Shown here piece after piece: positions 9,483 through 17,283 of a DNA stretch of 44,502 nucleotides. A model generated the notes under the pieces. That model was not told the origin of the DNA. It ran no database searches and was given only the letters and a program-made list of their open reading frames with translations. Each line of letters begins with the position of its first letter. Position 1 is the stretch's first letter. Location of the stretch: the NCBI GenBank assembly GCA_018266105.1, contig JAFEBA010000124.1, positions 1 to 44,502 of the forward strand. Reading direction: 5' to 3'. Source of the DNA: a bacterium (GTDB taxonomy: Bacteria; Vulcanimicrobiota; Xenobia; Xenobiales; JADMJV01). The translations under genes and the position numbers were made by a program.

Positions 9483-9536
9483 ATCACTTGTCACCGGGAC
9501 GGGGGAGAGAGGCGCGGGGAGCTGGAATCGGGCCCT

Positions 9537-11045
9537 ATGGGTTCGAACGATCTGACCGACTACATCGAAGCCGGCCTTACCGAAGGACAGCTTGACTCTC
9601 ACGGTTGCTTCACCCTGGCCCTGACCGAATTGCTGCGCAAGCTGGGCAACCACGGCCTCTACCACTGGGGAAACTGGAGCCTCTTCCTGGTCCGAGGACT
9701 CGTCAGGCTGGGCTGCCATAGTCTTCACCTCAAGCAGAAGGGCAAGCAGCTCTGGCTGGTCGGCCACGGCCTGGAGGCGCAGCATCTATGGACGGAAATG
9801 CAGGCTCTCTCACCCGACCAGGTGCTGGCCGCTCAAAGCGCCGGGGCTTTGATTGCCCGGGCTCTCGGTTCGTTGATTTCTGAACATGTGGAGCTGGCCT
9901 CCCTCTTTGAATGGAGGGACAGCGGGCTACATGAACTTATGCACCTGACAGGCGAGTGCGCTACTCCCAAACTGTCACCAATCGTTCAGAAACAGGGGTG
10001 GAGCCTGGGGCTGTTTGTGCAGCTGAGAACCCAACTGGACCTGAGCCAACATCTGGCCTACGCTGTCCAGTATTGCCCGAGGCCCTTCCTTGCTCATCGT
10101 TCCGGCTGGTTCGACTCTGATTCGGAGGTCCGGGGCCGACACTGGCTCGATCAGGACTCGAAGTCGGAGGCTTACCCGCCCGACCAGCTTGCCCGCGTCA
10201 AGATTCCGCTTTGCTGCGACGTCTACCAGGCCGCTCCGCAGGGAGGGCTGCTGCTCAAGCCATGTGGCGCAAAGATGCACGCTCAGCGTGCTTTTTGGTG
10301 TGAGCGAAGCAACCTGGATTGGCTTCAGCGGGTCGGGGCAACCGGTTCGATCTCCTCTCTGGGTCGCTATTTTTGGGGAGAGACCACAGAGCTGCAAGAA
10401 CTGACCTTCAGCGGGACGCGAAAGTTTATGAACTCATCCTGGGGAGAGAAGGGACCCAGCCAGGGAAAAATGACGACTTCGACGGGTCGCCACATTCTGC
10501 ACATCGCCTTCGAGGACGAACCCGATCAAGTTGTGCCCGTGATGGATGGAGTCGCCCTCGGTGTCCTTCGGGGAAAATTGGGAATACCTGGTTTGACGCT
10601 GATCGTCGAAGCTCCGCAGCTGGCTCTGGACCTGAGCGGATTGCAGTTGGTGCAGTCCCCTGAATTAGAGCACTGGCTTCAGTCTTTGCGCGCTCTGATT
10701 CGGAGCATTCTTGAGGAAGTAACTGAAGTGCCTCCGGAGACCTCAGTGGTTCTCAAGCAACCCCCTCTGGGCAAGGTCATGTTGGCGACTGGCGGGGCTT
10801 GCTTTGTGGCTGGAGCCTTGACCTTCGGCCTGAACCCAGCCGATGTGATCTGCTTCACCCACGGGGGCATCTTTGGTGGAACAGCCGTGGCCGGCGCCCT
10901 GCGCGTCATGAACAAGCATCTACCGCGCCAATGGCAGGAGCAGGAACGGGAACTGGTGATCTCCACCCTAAAAAAACGCCTTCGGGACACGCGCAAAGCT
11001 CTGCGCCAACGCGAGAACGGAGTTCACGGGGAGCAGCTGCCCTGA
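9537..11045 (+). CDS. Unknown protein, possible GHKL-like fold, with C-terminal hydrophobic hairpin
   Basis: 502 residues, no signal peptide. The N-terminal half has an alpha/beta pattern (LALTELLRKLGNHGLYHW, LVRLGCHSLHLKQKGKQLWL) that loosely recalls HSP90/GHKL-type ATPases, but no N-box or glycine-rich lid is clear. Near residue 320–350 is VVPVMDGVALGVLRGKLGIP followed by LTLIVEAPQLALDLSG. The same kind of segment occurs in the gene at 40448–41668. Near residue 420–460 are two closely spaced hydrophobic stretches (VMLATGGACFVAGALTFGL and FTHGGIFGGTAVAGALRVM), a bilobed membrane-hairpin pattern, followed by a basic tail. No function is assigned. It is followed by the Xre-type gene on the same strand. 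Confidence 0.6.
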   Translation: MGSNDLTDYIEAGLTEGQLDSHGCFTLALTELLRKLGNHGLYHWGNWSLFLVRGLVRLGCHSLHLKQKGKQLWLVGHGLEAQHLWTEMQALSPDQVLAAQSAGALIARALGSLISEHVELASLFEWRDSGLHELMHLTGECATPKLSPIVQKQGWSLGLFVQLRTQLDLSQHLAYAVQYCPRPFLAHRSGWFDSDSEVRGRHWLDQDSKSEAYPPDQLARVKIPLCCDVYQAAPQGGLLLKPCGAKMHAQRAFWCERSNLDWLQRVGATGSISSLGRYFWGETTELQELTFSGTRKFMNSSWGEKGPSQGKMTTSTGRHILHIAFEDEPDQVVPVMDGVALGVLRGKLGIPGLTLIVEAPQLALDLSGLQLVQSPELEHWLQSLRALIRSILEEVTEVPPETSVVLKQPPLGKVMLATGGACFVAGALTFGLNPADVICFTHGGIFGGTAVAGALRVMNKHLPRQWQEQERELVISTLKKRLRDTRKALRQRENGVHGEQLP

Positions 11046-11132
11046 AAAGGCCTTGGACAATTTTGCCCCCCACTTCGCCAACCAGGTGCGCTCGTTTGGG
11101 TCGAACCCTCCCCTGGGTATCTTGAAATAGCA

Positions 11133-11495
11133 ATGGCCCGACCCAGACGACAGAGCACTTTTCAAGGTCAGCGATTGCGAAGCGCTCGCCTGGAGCTGGG
11201 CCTTTCCCAGGCCGATCTGGCCCAACGGCTCCAAGTCCATCGAGCCACCTTGATCCGCTGGGAGTCGAATCTTTCCGCGCCAACTCCCGAGCAGGAAGAA
11301 CAGTTGTCCAGCGTCCTATCTCGAGGTCGATCCTGGTTCCAACAAACCCTCCCCGAGCCACCACCCCGCCCTTCGGTCGAGCTGGGATTGAGCACCGACG
11401 AAAAGCTTGAAATTCTGCTGAGTCGGGTCGGGCGCATTGAGAAGCGCCTGGAGCACTTGACCGAGCTCATGAGTCAATGGCTGGCTGCGCGCTGA
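11133..11495 (+). CDS. Xre-family helix-turn-helix regulator with short coiled-coil tail
   Basis: 120 residues. Residues ~11–65 are an HTH_3 domain: GQRLRSARLELGLSQADLAQ, then RLQVHRATLIRWESNLSAPT, matching helices 2–3 of Cro/CI-type binders. A proline-rich linker (LPEPPPRPS) leads to a C-terminal amphipathic segment (ILLSRVGRIEKRLEHLTELM) that should form a dimerising coiled coil. It probably acts as a DNA-binding repressor or activator; targets are unknown. It lies 87 bp downstream of the 9537–11045 gene on the same strand and is convergent with the helical-protein gene at 11520. No strong Shine–Dalgarno is visible. Confidence 0.85.
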   Translation: MARPRRQSTFQGQRLRSARLELGLSQADLAQRLQVHRATLIRWESNLSAPTPEQEEQLSSVLSRGRSWFQQTLPEPPPRPSVELGLSTDEKLEILLSRVGRIEKRLEHLTELMSQWLAAR

Positions 11496-11519
11496 GTCCA
11501 GGCGAGGTTTGGAGAGCTC

Positions 11520-12158
11520 CTAGTAGCGGCAGACCGAGGCCTGAACGCGTTGATCCAGGAGCTGAACCGTGACCAGTCGGCGGCTGGCTTGCTGACCTGC
11601 CTTAAGGACGTCGTCCCAGAGCTCAGGTTGCTCCACGGCATCGGCCACCATTTCCAATGAATTCTGCCAGAGGTCAAAGCTTTCGTTGAGCAGCTGATGT
11701 CCCAGCACGGTTTCCGCCGTGATTTCCTCTTCGGTAATGGGCATCTCCAAGAAATCCTGGCGACTTTCGGCCACTTTCTCAAACAGGTAGTCGGCCGCCG
11801 CCACCACCGCATGGGGGTCCAGGCCTGCCTCAAAGTCCCGGTGGAGATGAACCAGGCTGCTGAACAAATTGGTCTGCCACTCTTCCGAGGTCAGCGTCCG
11901 GGAGATACGCCGGAACTCCGCCTCCAGCTTCAGCGACTCCGCCTGGTCGCTGAGTCGTGACCAGTCCTGCAGCAAATCTTCCAACTGCTGGAAGTCCAGG
12001 GGCTCGGCCAACAGGCCACTGATGCGCTCAACGCGAGGGTCGACTCCATCCGGGTCCGTAGCCAGCAACTCCGCTTCGGCCGCCTCCAGCAGTTCCAGTG
12101 CAACCTCTTCCTGGTCGCATTCGTTCTCAATCCAGCTGAGCAGTTCACTCACTTTCAT
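11520..12158 (-). CDS. Unknown acidic helical protein
   Basis: About 212 residues from ATG at 12158, chosen because GGAGG at 12175–12171 sits 12 nt upstream; a TTG at 12167 would be only 3 nt away. The protein is acidic and almost entirely helical (VSELLSWIENECDQEEVALE, LQDWSRLSDQAESLKLEAEF, TSEEWQTNLFSSLVHLHRDF), with no signal or membrane segment. It follows the 12177–12554 gene by 18 bp, and its Shine–Dalgarno starts right after that gene's stop, so the two are probably translationally coupled. The fold suggests an adaptor or chaperone-like partner for the upstream product; this is inference from size, acidity and pairing only. Confidence 0.6.
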   Translation of the reverse strand: MKVSELLSWIENECDQEEVALELLEAAEAELLATDPDGVDPRVERISGLLAEPLDFQQLEDLLQDWSRLSDQAESLKLEAEFRRISRTLTSEEWQTNLFSSLVHLHRDFEAGLDPHAVVAAADYLFEKVAESRQDFLEMPITEEEITAETVLGHQLLNESFDLWQNSLEMVADAVEQPELWDDVLKAGQQASRRLVTVQLLDQRVQASVCRY

Positions 12159-12176
12159 CGCTTTCAAACTCCTCCG

Positions 12177-12554
12177 TTACCACTTCATCTTGAAATCCAG
12201 GCCGCTGGGACCGTGGGACATTCCATTATCAAATCGGGGCTTGATGCGCGCCAGCGTGCCTGGAATCGACACTCCGTCGATGACCGCCCGCACCGGCTCA
12301 GGCAGAACTTCCTTCAAGTCGATCTTCTTTTGAGAGGCCTTGGGCAGGGGGGGCGGAGCCTGAGAGTCTTCCGAACGGAACATCTCCATGGCCTGCTGCC
12401 GGCTTAAGAAAAGTTGGGGCTGATGAGGAGCAGCCTCGTAAGAGTCGAAGGTTGTCGCAGGTGCGGGGACAGCCGAGGCTGGCTCGGGTGGGGCGGAACC
12501 CACCTGGGCTCGCACCGGTATGCAAATTGAGTTTGTGGTTTTGAGCGGGTCCAT
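12177..12554 (-). CDS. Small signal-less protein with disordered N-terminal half
   Basis: 125 residues, ATG start with AGGGAG 6 nt upstream. The first ~45 residues are rich in Pro, Ala and Thr (TNSICIPVRAQV, then a Pro-Ala linker), with no hydrophobic signal sequence. The C-terminal part contains IDLKEVLPEPVRAVIDGVSI and ends in GPSGLDFKMKW. Nothing matches a family I know. It is the first gene of a two-gene unit with the acidic helical protein and is transcribed from divergent promoter region A (12555–12839). The gene on the other side of that region also encodes a small signal-less protein. Confidence 0.55.
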   Translation of the reverse strand: MDPLKTTNSICIPVRAQVGSAPPEPASAVPAPATTFDSYEAAPHQPQLFLSRQQAMEMFRSEDSQAPPPLPKASQKKIDLKEVLPEPVRAVIDGVSIPGTLARIKPRFDNGMSHGPSGLDFKMKW

Positions 12555-12614
12555 TGGCTTCTCCCTGATTGACTGGTGATGGGGTGAGCATAGGTGGCTG
12601 AAAAAAATCTGACG

Positions 12615-12796
12615 TTAATCCTGAGGCGCGAATGTTAGCGGTTTGTAAACCTTGTCGCAGTTCGTGCGACAAGAGATCGCTCCTCAGGTATTGGTTAGGG
12701 AGGGGCTCTGATAACAGAGCGTGCAACAGATAGCTGCTACATGTTTCACAAAAAGGTTACAATTAATGTAACAGATTAAGGATCGATTTCTGGGTG
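12615..12796. promoter_or_regulatory. Divergent promoter region A with shared motif set
   Basis: In order on the + strand: TTAATCC (12615–12621), ATGTTAGC (12632–12639), TGTCGCA (12653–12659), TGCGACAA (12665–12672) and GATTAAGG (12774–12781) followed by ATTT and GGGTG. The same words in the same order and orientation occur in region B (17063–17264), with different spacing. A GTTAC–N7–GTAAC inverted repeat also lies at about 12756–12772. Likely binding sites for regulators of the divergent genes at 12554 and 12840. Confidence 0.45.
12651..12673. repeat. Perfect inverted repeat CTTGTCGCA–N5–TGCGACAAG
   Basis: Nine-base perfect arms with a GTTCG loop, between the divergent genes. There is no T-run on either strand, so it looks like an operator rather than a terminator. 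Related half-sites (TTGCGAC, GTCGCAA, TGCGACAA) occur in the other divergent region at 17112–17138 and 17205–17212. Confidence 0.55.
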
Positions 12797-12839
12797 GGCC
12801 TTAAGCTTCAGCCATAACCTGAATCTGAGGAGAAAAATT

Positions 12840-13127
12840 ATGTTCCATTCGGCCCACATCTGCGGGAACTCGTTCAACATCGGTCAGATCCTTTCTCACA
12901 AATCGGGCGAGGCCAAGAAGTCTCGCAAAGGCGTCCATCCTGCCGAGGGTCAGCCCCTCAACCTGCATGCGGGCGTCAAGCCGCGTCCAAATTTCTCGAA
13001 GCTAAAAGAATTGAAGATCTCAGCACAAAAGTCGAATCAGCAAGCCGCCGGGCCACTCACCGACGAAATGAAGAAGGTCGCCCAAAACGTGGCCAACATG
13101 CACTACGGCGACTTCCCCAAGCACTGA
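12840..13127 (+). CDS. Small basic signal-less protein
   Basis: 95 residues from an ATG with GAGGAG 7 nt upstream, so it is a convincing gene. The sequence is basic and mostly disordered (Lys-, Ser- and His-rich), has no hydrophobic segment, and ends with a short predicted helix (LTDEMKKVAQNVANMHYGDF). I do not recognise a family. The next small gene at 13180 lies in the same unit, which ends at a strong terminator at 13468. The promoter is in divergent region A. Size, charge and lack of a signal peptide resemble the other small proteins driven from regions A and B. Confidence 0.6.
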   Translation: MFHSAHICGNSFNIGQILSHKSGEAKKSRKGVHPAEGQPLNLHAGVKPRPNFSKLKELKISAQKSNQQAAGPLTDEMKKVAQNVANMHYGDFPKH

Positions 13128-13179
13128 CGCTTGCCTGAGCACCGGCGATTCAATTCATCAACAAAGGAGATTATGAAAC

Positions 13180-13449
13180 GTGGCCATCCAGACCTACATC
13201 AAACCCAACTCTTTGCACCAATCGCACAGGCTGAACCAGAATGCTACGGGACCAAGCCAAAATCAGCAATCCAAGAAGACCGAGAAACACGCGGACCCGC
13301 TTCAGAGACACGCCCTTCCCAAGTCACTACCTCAGGTCAACACGATGCAGATCCATATGGGAGCTTCGTCCGACCCCAATAAGGCGGCGCCCCTCACCTC
13401 CTTCCAGGCGAGTGTGGCACGGCGACTGGCGGAACACCAACCCAAGTAG
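13180..13449 (+). CDS. Small signal-less protein, N-terminus MAIQTYIKPN
   Basis: 89 residues from GTG at 13180, with AAAGGAG (13163–13169) 10 nt upstream. A competing frame starting at ATG 13173 would stop at 13382. The GTG frame is favoured by third-position GC, by ending just before the terminator, and by its sequence style: a Gln/Asn/Lys-rich disordered middle and a short C-terminal helix (LTSFQASVARRLAEHQPK). No family is recognised. The first residues resemble those of other signal-less proteins here (MQIQFKSN at 23041, MKVRSN at 16636). It is co-transcribed with the 12840 gene. Confidence 0.55.
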   Translation: MAIQTYIKPNSLHQSHRLNQNATGPSQNQQSKKTEKHADPLQRHALPKSLPQVNTMQIHMGASSDPNKAAPLTSFQASVARRLAEHQPK

Positions 13450-13467
13450 GCACCGTTCCGGACAGCA

Positions 13468-13515
13468 GGGCCCGAGTCATCGTCAGACCGACGGACTCGG
13501 GCCCTGTTTTTTTTT
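13468..13515 (+). terminator. Strong intrinsic terminator
   Basis: GGGCCCGAGTC (13468–13478) pairs perfectly with GACTCGGGCCC (13494–13504) and is followed by TG and nine T. It ends the two-gene unit of small proteins at 12840–13449. Confidence 0.93.
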
Positions 13516-13565
13516 GCCCGCCAATCTGCCCAGGATGGAAAGGCTCACTCGGGAAACACATCGCC

Positions 13566-14702
13566 ATGCAGGCTGGCGTAGAGAAACCGCCTTCTTTCAT
13601 CCCCTTTAACCGGGCCGAGAAGTGGGGATTTTGCAACCTCGACGGCGACATCGTGATCGCCTGCGAATACGATGAGGTCCTACCCTTTCACCCGAACGAC
13701 CCCCAGCCTCTGGCGCGGGTGCGGGTAGGCAAACTGCCGCAAGAGTGGCGCTACGGCATGATTAACCCCGAGGGCGAACTGTGCATCCCCCTCGAGTACG
13801 CCAATCTGGAGACTTTCTCGTGCGGGTTTGCCAAAGCGCGGGCCTTGGGCAAATCGCTTTATGGATTCATCGATGCCCTGGGCCGCCCACTCACTTCTCA
13901 TGAATTTGAAACGGCCCAACCTTTTTCCGAAGGCTGGGCTTACATTTCTCGCCCGATCCGAAAACGAGTTCAAGAGCACGGCTTCCTGGACAGCCGGGGT
14001 GAATTGAAGCTTTCCGGAAGGCTGCTTTTTGATGATGCCCAGCCTTTCCAAGAAGGTTTCTCGGTTGTCACCCACTACGCGGCGCGGGGATACTTCTACT
14101 CGTATTTCAAGCCGGACGGAACCTTCCTGAGCGTGCGTAAAGCCAGACAAATTTGCGGCGAGCTGGACTGGTTTTGTTCGGCTTCTCCCTTTCAGGACGA
14201 CCGGGCGCTGGTCTGTGGCGAACTCACCGGCTTTGCCATCATCGATAGAACGGGAACGATGGTGGCGGATTTGGGCTTTGAATTTGACGCGGCTTATCCG
14301 CCCAGCCAGGGGCTCATTCGAGTGGTGAAGGGCCCCGACACCGGTTATCTGGACACTCAGGGAAACGAGGTCATTGCCTGCATCGTCGACTACGCCAGGG
14401 TCCGAGACTTTAACTGTGACCTGGCCGCCTTTCAGGAGATTCCTGACGGCCTGTGGGGCTTTCTGAACCAACAGTTAGACCCGGTTGTCCCGCCGCGCTA
14501 CTCTCAGGTCGGCGACTTCAGCCAGGGCCTGGCGATCGTAAAAAACAACAAATTCTATGGGGCAATTAATCCACAGGGAGAGGAAGTCATTGAGCCGCGC
14601 TATTCTTATCTAGGCTCTTTTGAGAACGGGCTGGCACTGGCGAAAAAGGGGGAAATGAAATTCTACATAGATGCAGGGGGAGTCGAATATCGAAGCGATT
14701 AG
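13566..14702 (+). CDS. WG-repeat (KWG) protein
   Basis: 378 residues built from about eight imperfect WG repeats (PF14903) of 35–50 residues. Typical units are EKWGFCNLDGDIVIACEYDE, YGMINPEGELCIPLEYANLE, YGFIDALGRPLTSHEFETAQ, GLWGFLNQQLDPVVPPRYSQ and FYGAINPQGEEVIEPRYSYL, each ending in a variant of PFSEGLA. Such proteins are beta-rich and thought to mediate binding; no enzyme activity is known. There is no signal peptide, so it may be cytoplasmic or exported by another route. It follows the terminator at 13468 and has its own promoter. The downstream membrane-hairpin gene at 14730 is 27 bp away and probably in the same unit. Confidence 0.88.
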   Translation: MQAGVEKPPSFIPFNRAEKWGFCNLDGDIVIACEYDEVLPFHPNDPQPLARVRVGKLPQEWRYGMINPEGELCIPLEYANLETFSCGFAKARALGKSLYGFIDALGRPLTSHEFETAQPFSEGWAYISRPIRKRVQEHGFLDSRGELKLSGRLLFDDAQPFQEGFSVVTHYAARGYFYSYFKPDGTFLSVRKARQICGELDWFCSASPFQDDRALVCGELTGFAIIDRTGTMVADLGFEFDAAYPPSQGLIRVVKGPDTGYLDTQGNEVIACIVDYARVRDFNCDLAAFQEIPDGLWGFLNQQLDPVVPPRYSQVGDFSQGLAIVKNNKFYGAINPQGEEVIEPRYSYLGSFENGLALAKKGEMKFYIDAGGVEYRSD

Positions 14703-14729
14703 GCTCGGTTCAAATGGGCCGGAGGACTT

Positions 14730-15146
14730 GTGCGCTCCCTCCTGAAGTTGGTATTGATGGATCGATTGCAGGGAATCAGCTCCAATCTTCTGCCGTTCAC
14801 GCGCAAGCCCCAGGCGGGCTCTGAGCCTTCGCTGGAACCGACGGACAGCTTCAAGGCTGGTGAGGGTGGCAATCACCTGCTGGAGGTCAGCCGCAAGTCC
14901 CTGGTGATCGGGGCCGGGTTAACCCTGGTCGGCGTGCCGCTCCCAGTCTCGGCAGGCGTGGCTGCGGTTCACTTTGTCAGCGAGGCCGCACCGGAAACGA
15001 CCGCCAAGGTTTTGAGCAATACAGCCCTGATCGCCACGGGCACGGTGGCGCTGGCGGCGACCCTGGCCGCGCCCGTAGCGGCCTTGGCCGGAACTGTCGT
15101 CCAGCACGCCATGGGTCACGATTTCTTGCCTGGCTTTTCCTCGTAG
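14730..15146 (+). CDS. Small protein with bilobed hydrophobic hairpin, no signal peptide
   Basis: 138 residues from GTG at 14730, with GGAGG 4 nt upstream; ATG at 14757 is an alternative. Residues ~1–55 are polar. Two adjacent hydrophobic stretches follow (SLVIGAGLTLVGVPLPVSAG and ALIATGTVALAATLAAPVAA), separated by a short acidic turn, and the protein ends shortly after. This is a membrane hairpin with both ends on the same side. There is no N-terminal signal. The 3' end overlaps the convergent gene 15116–16636 by 31 bp. No family is recognised; the layout resembles that of the 16636 and 23041 products. Confidence 0.55.
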   Translation: MRSLLKLVLMDRLQGISSNLLPFTRKPQAGSEPSLEPTDSFKAGEGGNHLLEVSRKSLVIGAGLTLVGVPLPVSAGVAAVHFVSEAAPETTAKVLSNTALIATGTVALAATLAAPVAALAGTVVQHAMGHDFLPGFSS

Positions 15147-16636
15147 GCAGAGCCGCACTTCTCCAGAAAATAGAGGGGCAGCGGAGGTTCCAGTTCCAGC
15201 TGCTGCTGACCATCGCGCACCAGATAGCGGCCCTGTTCCGTCAAGACAACCGGAAGCTCTCGAGCTTCTTCCTGGAAGTTTCGGTCGGCTTGAAAAACCG
15301 CTCGAGGCGACTGACCCGAGCGGTGTTGCAGTCGAATGTTGCCCTTTTCCCCTCGCAACTGAAGCAAGACTTCACCGGCCAGCAAAGACTGCTTCACGGT
15401 CCCAGCTGCCTGGGACTGTTCAAGCCGATAGGCTCCCTCGTTAAAAACCAGGGTCCCTCTGCCTTCTAAGGTGCTCCCGTCGGCCGCCCTGGCACGGAAG
15501 GATCCGAGCTTATCGTCACTACAAATAGAAACCCCCGCGGAGCCGATCTGGCTCTCAACCCACCTTGGCTTTGAAGTGTAGCTGGTCGTAGAGCACCAGG
15601 TTCCCAACCCGTACGACTCAGGAAAACTGCACTCCACCGCCCGCTTGACCCCATCGACTTGACTGTATGCGCCCACCACCCCCTCGGGTAGGACCCGAAC
15701 TTTGCTGGGACTCAGCTCTTGGAGGGGAATCACCGGAGTAGCGACCACCAGCCGGTCCCGCACAAAAGTTGCGATCTGCCCCTTCTCCCAGCAATAGGCG
15801 CTGGCCAAAAAACCTTCCCCCGGGCCTATCGAGCTGGTCGTGATCTCGGGAACACTCGAGCCACCGCCCGATCGAGGAGTGAACCCTAAACGGCTTTCAC
15901 CGTCGGCGCGAATGGTTTGGGTCAGCGAGCCAGCATGGGGAGCCTTCGGATCAGACCGATGAATGACCAGCTCCTTATCACCGATCTGGAGCCAGCCGGG
16001 AAAAGTGCATTCTCCTTGAGGAGAGCGAATGGATACCTTGCGCTCAACCAGATCCGATTCCAATTGATAGGGGTGAGAGCCCACCACTTCGGCCCTGACG
16101 CGCAGAGCCAGACCCGAGTCGCGGGAATGAACGGTGGCCAGGTTCTTGAGAACCCCGCCGGTAAAGTAACGTCGATCGGTCAGGTGCCCCGGGTCCGAGC
16201 CTTCCGAAACCATGCTGGCGGCCAGGTTTTCGCCCGCCTTGGCCAGGTCCGCGTTCAGATCCTCGACAAGCTTTTCCTTGCTTGCAAAACTCTGAGCCTG
16301 CATCCTTGCGTTGACGGTCCCCCAGCCGGCTCCCGCGGCGACAAGTGCAGCCAAGGAGGTAATGGCGGGATGCCCGGCCAGTGCGGCCGTCAGACCACTT
16401 ACAGAGGCCACCACCCCGAGCGTTAAGCAGTTCTGGAAGGAGTCCTTGGCATGCAGGCGCCCGTTTCGATAGTCATTCTGGACGTAGGTTAGCTTGCGGG
16501 CCACCTCAGCCATTTGCTGACCCTCGGTCCCTTTCAGTAAATCGCTGTATCGCGGATCCTGAAGCTCTTTGGAGGCTTGCTTGACTTGAGTGAAATTCAA
16601 ATGCTGGCTGGCGTGGGCGTTGCTTCGCACCTTCAC
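15116..16636 (-). CDS. Large signal-less protein with membrane hairpin and beta-rich C-terminal region
   Basis: About 506 residues from GTG at 16636, chosen because GAGAGA lies 8 nt upstream; TTG at 16642 would be 2 nt from it. The N-terminus is MKVRSNAHASQHLNFTQ, polar with no signal. Residues ~70–105 form a bilobed hydrophobic hairpin (LTLGVVASVSGLTAALAG and AITSLAALVAAGAGWGTV). A short helical stretch follows, and then from ~170 to the end a long beta-rich region of alternating strands (RYLVRDGQQQLELEP, GTLVFNEGAYRLEQS). No catalytic motif is seen. It is second in a unit with the 16661–16990 gene, 18 bp apart, transcribed from region B. Function unknown. Confidence 0.6.
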   Translation of the reverse strand: MKVRSNAHASQHLNFTQVKQASKELQDPRYSDLLKGTEGQQMAEVARKLTYVQNDYRNGRLHAKDSFQNCLTLGVVASVSGLTAALAGHPAITSLAALVAAGAGWGTVNARMQAQSFASKEKLVEDLNADLAKAGENLAASMVSEGSDPGHLTDRRYFTGGVLKNLATVHSRDSGLALRVRAEVVGSHPYQLESDLVERKVSIRSPQGECTFPGWLQIGDKELVIHRSDPKAPHAGSLTQTIRADGESRLGFTPRSGGGSSVPEITTSSIGPGEGFLASAYCWEKGQIATFVRDRLVVATPVIPLQELSPSKVRVLPEGVVGAYSQVDGVKRAVECSFPESYGLGTWCSTTSYTSKPRWVESQIGSAGVSICSDDKLGSFRARAADGSTLEGRGTLVFNEGAYRLEQSQAAGTVKQSLLAGEVLLQLRGEKGNIRLQHRSGQSPRAVFQADRNFQEEARELPVVLTEQGRYLVRDGQQQLELEPPLPLYFLEKCGSAYEEKPGKKS

Positions 16637-16660
16637 GGTCAATGTCTCTCTTTCGCAGCC

Positions 16661-16990
16661 TTAGTGCTGAGCTTGCGAGGCTGCGCTGGCCACAGCCCTG
16701 GCAATGTTCTTCATCATGCTGGTCGCGTTGGCGCTCGACTGAGGGTCGGGACGGGTGCTGGTCAGAGGCTTCCCGGGTCCCTGCCAGTAAAGTTGGGGTC
16801 TGTCAGTCTTGACCTGACTGCGATCCACCAGATCCTGGTTCGGAACCCTTTCACCTCGAAGCTCGTGCCCGGGCGCGTGCTGTCCCATCAGGTGGTCCAG
16901 CCTTTTTTTGCCGCGAGCCTCTTTGCCTTGTTGGGCCGGCTGAGAAAGCTGGATATGAAGATTCTGGTTAAGCTGAACAGGAAGTCCCAT
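16661..16990 (-). CDS. Small basic signal-less protein, N-terminus MGLPVQLNQN
   Basis: 109 residues, ATG start with AAAGGGG about 10 nt upstream. The sequence is Gln-, His- and Lys-rich and mostly disordered (NQNLHIQLSQPAQQ, GKEARGKKRLDHLMGQH), ending in an Ala-rich helix (MMKNIARAVASAASQAQH). There is no signal peptide or long hydrophobic stretch. It is the first gene of the unit that continues with the membrane-hairpin protein at 16636. In both divergent regions (A and B) the minus-strand unit begins with a small disordered signal-less protein and continues with a larger one. Confidence 0.55.
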   Translation of the reverse strand: MGLPVQLNQNLHIQLSQPAQQGKEARGKKRLDHLMGQHAPGHELRGERVPNQDLVDRSQVKTDRPQLYWQGPGKPLTSTRPDPQSSANATSMMKNIARAVASAASQAQH

Positions 16991-17062
16991 TGGTATCGTC
17001 CCCTTTGTCTTGGCACCAGGTATTTTCTGGGCACCGAATGGACAGAGCTTAGGCGTTTTTTT

Positions 17063-17264
17063 TTAATCCAACATTAATTAGCCAGAGCAAATATGAACAG
17101 CATGTTAGCAATTGCGACTTTACTCCAGCATGTCGCAATAATAAAACAACTCTAAAACACCGGACAATTCCGTTCATTTATCCCGTCTGCGGGAGTCACT
17201 TTCTTGCGACAATGTTCACCACAAAGACACAATCAGGCGGGCCGATTAAGGTCCAATTTGGGTG
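17063..17264. promoter_or_regulatory. Divergent promoter region B with shared motif set
   Basis: In order: TTAATCC (17063–17069, next to a T-run), ATGTTAGC (17102–17109), TGTCGCAA (17131–17138), TGCGACAA (17205–17212) and GATTAAGG (17244–17251) followed by ATTT and GGGTG. TTGCGAC (17112–17118) and GTCGCAA (17132–17138) also form a perfect inverted repeat. The same words are collinear in region A (12615–12796). The region separates the divergent genes at 16990 and 17284. Confidence 0.45.
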
Positions 17265-17283
17265 AAGAGCATAGACTGTCCTT

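Noticed and set aside
13131..13382. Alternative frame from ATG 13173 with a close AAAGGAG
   Set aside because: It stops 85 bp before the terminator and has poorer codon use than the overlapping GTG 13180 frame. Not fully excluded.
17225..17251. A FliA-like promoter (CAAA-N15-GCCGATTAA) before the NlpC/P60 gene
   Set aside because: The -10 has an extra T compared with GCCGATAA, the second region lacks a good match, and no flagellar gene is near.
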